From: Bryobacterales bacterium
GTDB taxonomy: Bacteria > Acidobacteriota > Terriglobia > Bryobacterales > Bryobacteraceae
Assembly: GCA_003132905.1 (NCBI GenBank)
Contig: PKZC01000193.1
Location: 3,615-10,027 of the forward strand
DNA length: 6,413 bases
Direction: 5' to 3'
Shown here piece by piece: positions 5,576 through 6,413 of the stretch. The translations under genes and the position numbers were made by a program. The notes beneath the pieces were generated by a model. It searched no databases and was not told the origin of the DNA. It was given only the letters and a program-made list of their open reading frames with translations. Numbering within the stretch: position 1 is the stretch's first letter; the number at the start of each line of letters is the position of its first letter.

Positions 5576-6413
5576 ACTTGCTGGCAACGCTTCCCGCCGG
5601 GACCGCTGACCGGCCAGCGGTTCTCATCTGAAAGGGCGCACTCTTAACAATCCCTAGAATAATGGATGACCAACGGTCGCCATCGGCATCGGCGGCGCGA
5701 TCAATGGCGCGTACCGTGGGAGCGTCGTAATACTCCAGTCCACGGCCCAGAGCGTACGTCAGCAGTTTGTCGGTCACCGTTTTCACAAACATCGTTTTCT
5801 GCGCCATCAGGGCCTGCCGCAATTCCCGCGGACCCTCCACCTTTGTACCGTCCAACAAAACGCCGGACGCGTCGATGGCGTTGCCTGCGTCCGATGTGCG
5901 CCAGTGCCCGATGGCATCGAAATTTTCCAGGCTCAACCCCAGCGGATCCATACGCGCGTGGCAACTCGCGCAAGCCGGATTGGCGCGGTGCAGCTCCAGC
6001 ATTTGGCGGACGGACAAAGACTTGCCATCTTTGTTGCTCGATTCGAGCGAAGGCACGTTGGGCGGAGGCGCGGGAGGCGGCGCGGAGAGGATATTTTCCA
6101 GCACCCATTTGCCTCGGATGGTCGGCGCAGTGCGCGTTGTGTAAGAGGTGACCGCCAGTATGCTGGCCTTGCCCAGCAGGCCAAAGCGGTTCTCATCGGT
6201 GAGTATTACGCGGCGGAAGTGGCTGCCGTAGACGCCGGGAATTCCATAATGGTGCGCCAACTGTTCGTTGAGAAAAGTCTCATTGGACGTTAACAGGTCG
6301 GCGACACTCGCGTTCTCTTTCAGTTGAGCGTCGAGAAACAGCTCCGTCTCGGTGACGAACGCGGAACGCAGATTGTCGTCGAAGAATGGGAACTTTGTAC
6401 CGTCTGGATTGAG
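5574..6413 (-). CDS. DUF1592-DUF1588-DUF1585 cytochrome-c-like protein, C-terminal part (5' end outside window)
   Basis: The frame is open from the right edge and yields 279 residues, the C-terminal part of a large exported protein typical of Planctomycetes and Acidobacteriota. Fragment residues 1-70 are the end of DUF1592 (FFDDNLRSAFVTETELF, then TFLNEQLAHHYGIPGV). DUF1588 follows at about 75-175: RFGLLGKASILAVTSYTTRT, GKWVLENILSAPPPAPPPNV, then a heme-c motif CASCH at 148-152 in ACASCHARMDPLGLSLENFD. DUF1585 spans about 195-265 (FVKTVTDKLLTYALGRGLEYYD, ending PFQMR). His152 should be the proximal heme ligand; the sixth ligand is not clear, with Met155 and Met263 as candidates by inference only. 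The full protein normally also has DUF1587/DUF1595 and a further N-terminal cytochrome-like domain, which lie outside the window. It is expected in the periplasm with covalent heme. Substrate and redox partner are unknown. The DUF1552 gene follows 13 bases downstream. Confidence 0.92.
   Translation of the reverse strand, partial: LNPDGTKFPFFDDNLRSAFVTETELFLDAQLKENASVADLLTSNETFLNEQLAHHYGIPGVYGSHFRRVILTDENRFGLLGKASILAVTSYTTRTAPTIRGKWVLENILSAPPPAPPPNVPSLESSNKDGKSLSVRQMLELHRANPACASCHARMDPLGLSLENFDAIGHWRTSDAGNAIDASGVLLDGTKVEGPRELRQALMAQKTMFVKTVTDKLLTYALGRGLEYYDAPTVRAIDRAADADGDRWSSIILGIVKSAPFQMRTAGRSAVPAGSVASK

Noticed and set aside
5561..5587. TTG at 5587 as the start of the DUF1552 gene
   Set aside because: It would overlap the upstream gene and add nine residues before the Tat signal. 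ATG 5560 has a GAGGA at good spacing and begins directly at the signal peptide.
6010..6090. Proline-rich APPPAPPPNVP segment as a novel linker
   Set aside because: A proline-rich run followed by NVP is a usual feature of DUF1588 proteins as I recall them, so it is not unusual here.
5574..6260. Starting the cytochrome-like gene at the TTG at 6260
   Set aside because: The frame continues to the window edge and the upstream codons encode typical DUF1592 sequence (FFDDNLRSAFVTETELF), so the gene is 5'-truncated by the window and does not start there.

Overview
The window looks like chromosomal DNA from a soil-type Acidobacteriota, most likely the Bryobacterales/Solibacterales side. The reasons are two exported proteins with the 'DGKPDLSGIW' motif, a DUF1592/DUF1588/DUF1585 cytochrome-like protein beside a DUF1552 protein, moderately high GC, and frequent GTG/TTG starts. 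The taxonomic assignment is inference from gene families; no rRNA or marker gene is present. No tRNA, rRNA, CRISPR array, insertion sequence or phage gene was seen, and no gene-free stretch exceeds 300 bases.

Layout. (1) Positions 1-1849, plus strand: the 3' end of a putidaredoxin-reductase-like FAD oxidoreductase, followed after 7 bases by a glucose-6-phosphate dehydrogenase (zwf, mycobacterial Zwf1-like form). They look translationally coupled. Zwf makes NADPH and the reductase passes NAD(P)H electrons to a ferredoxin, so the pair may be a small reducing-power module. The Zwf has an aspartate where the family's catalytic histidine is expected. (2) Positions 1915-4190: two paralogous secreted proteins of unknown function (1915-2775 and 3351-4190, both plus strand). 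They share the same architecture, including a signal peptide ending at A|QW, a duplicated PDL motif, one pair of cysteines about 140 residues apart, and similar C-termini. A small minus-strand gene of unknown function (2804-3178) lies between them. Both paralogs appear to have a TAnnnT promoter element exactly 6 bases before a non-ATG start, which suggests leaderless transcripts. (3) Positions 4214-6413, minus strand: an operon reading leftward, with the C-terminal part of a DUF1592-DUF1588-DUF1585 protein carrying a CxxCH heme-c motif, then a Tat-exported DUF1552 protein. It converges on the second paralog with only 23 bases between stop codons.

How the parts may work together. The left end is cytoplasmic redox metabolism. 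The right two thirds is almost entirely exported protein. The DUF1592/DUF1552 pair is a recurrent but biochemically uncharacterised couple in Planctomycetes, Verrucomicrobia, Myxococcota and Acidobacteriota, and probably acts in the periplasm or at the cell surface. Nothing in the sequence directly links the PDLSGIW paralogs to that pair; they are only adjacent.

The 172-base divergent intergenic region (3179-3350) holds the best promoter, TTGACA-17-TAGCTT, just before the GTG of the second paralog. The other intergenic gaps (469-475, 1850-1914, 2776-2803, 4191-4213) are short. No classical hairpin-plus-U-run terminator was found.
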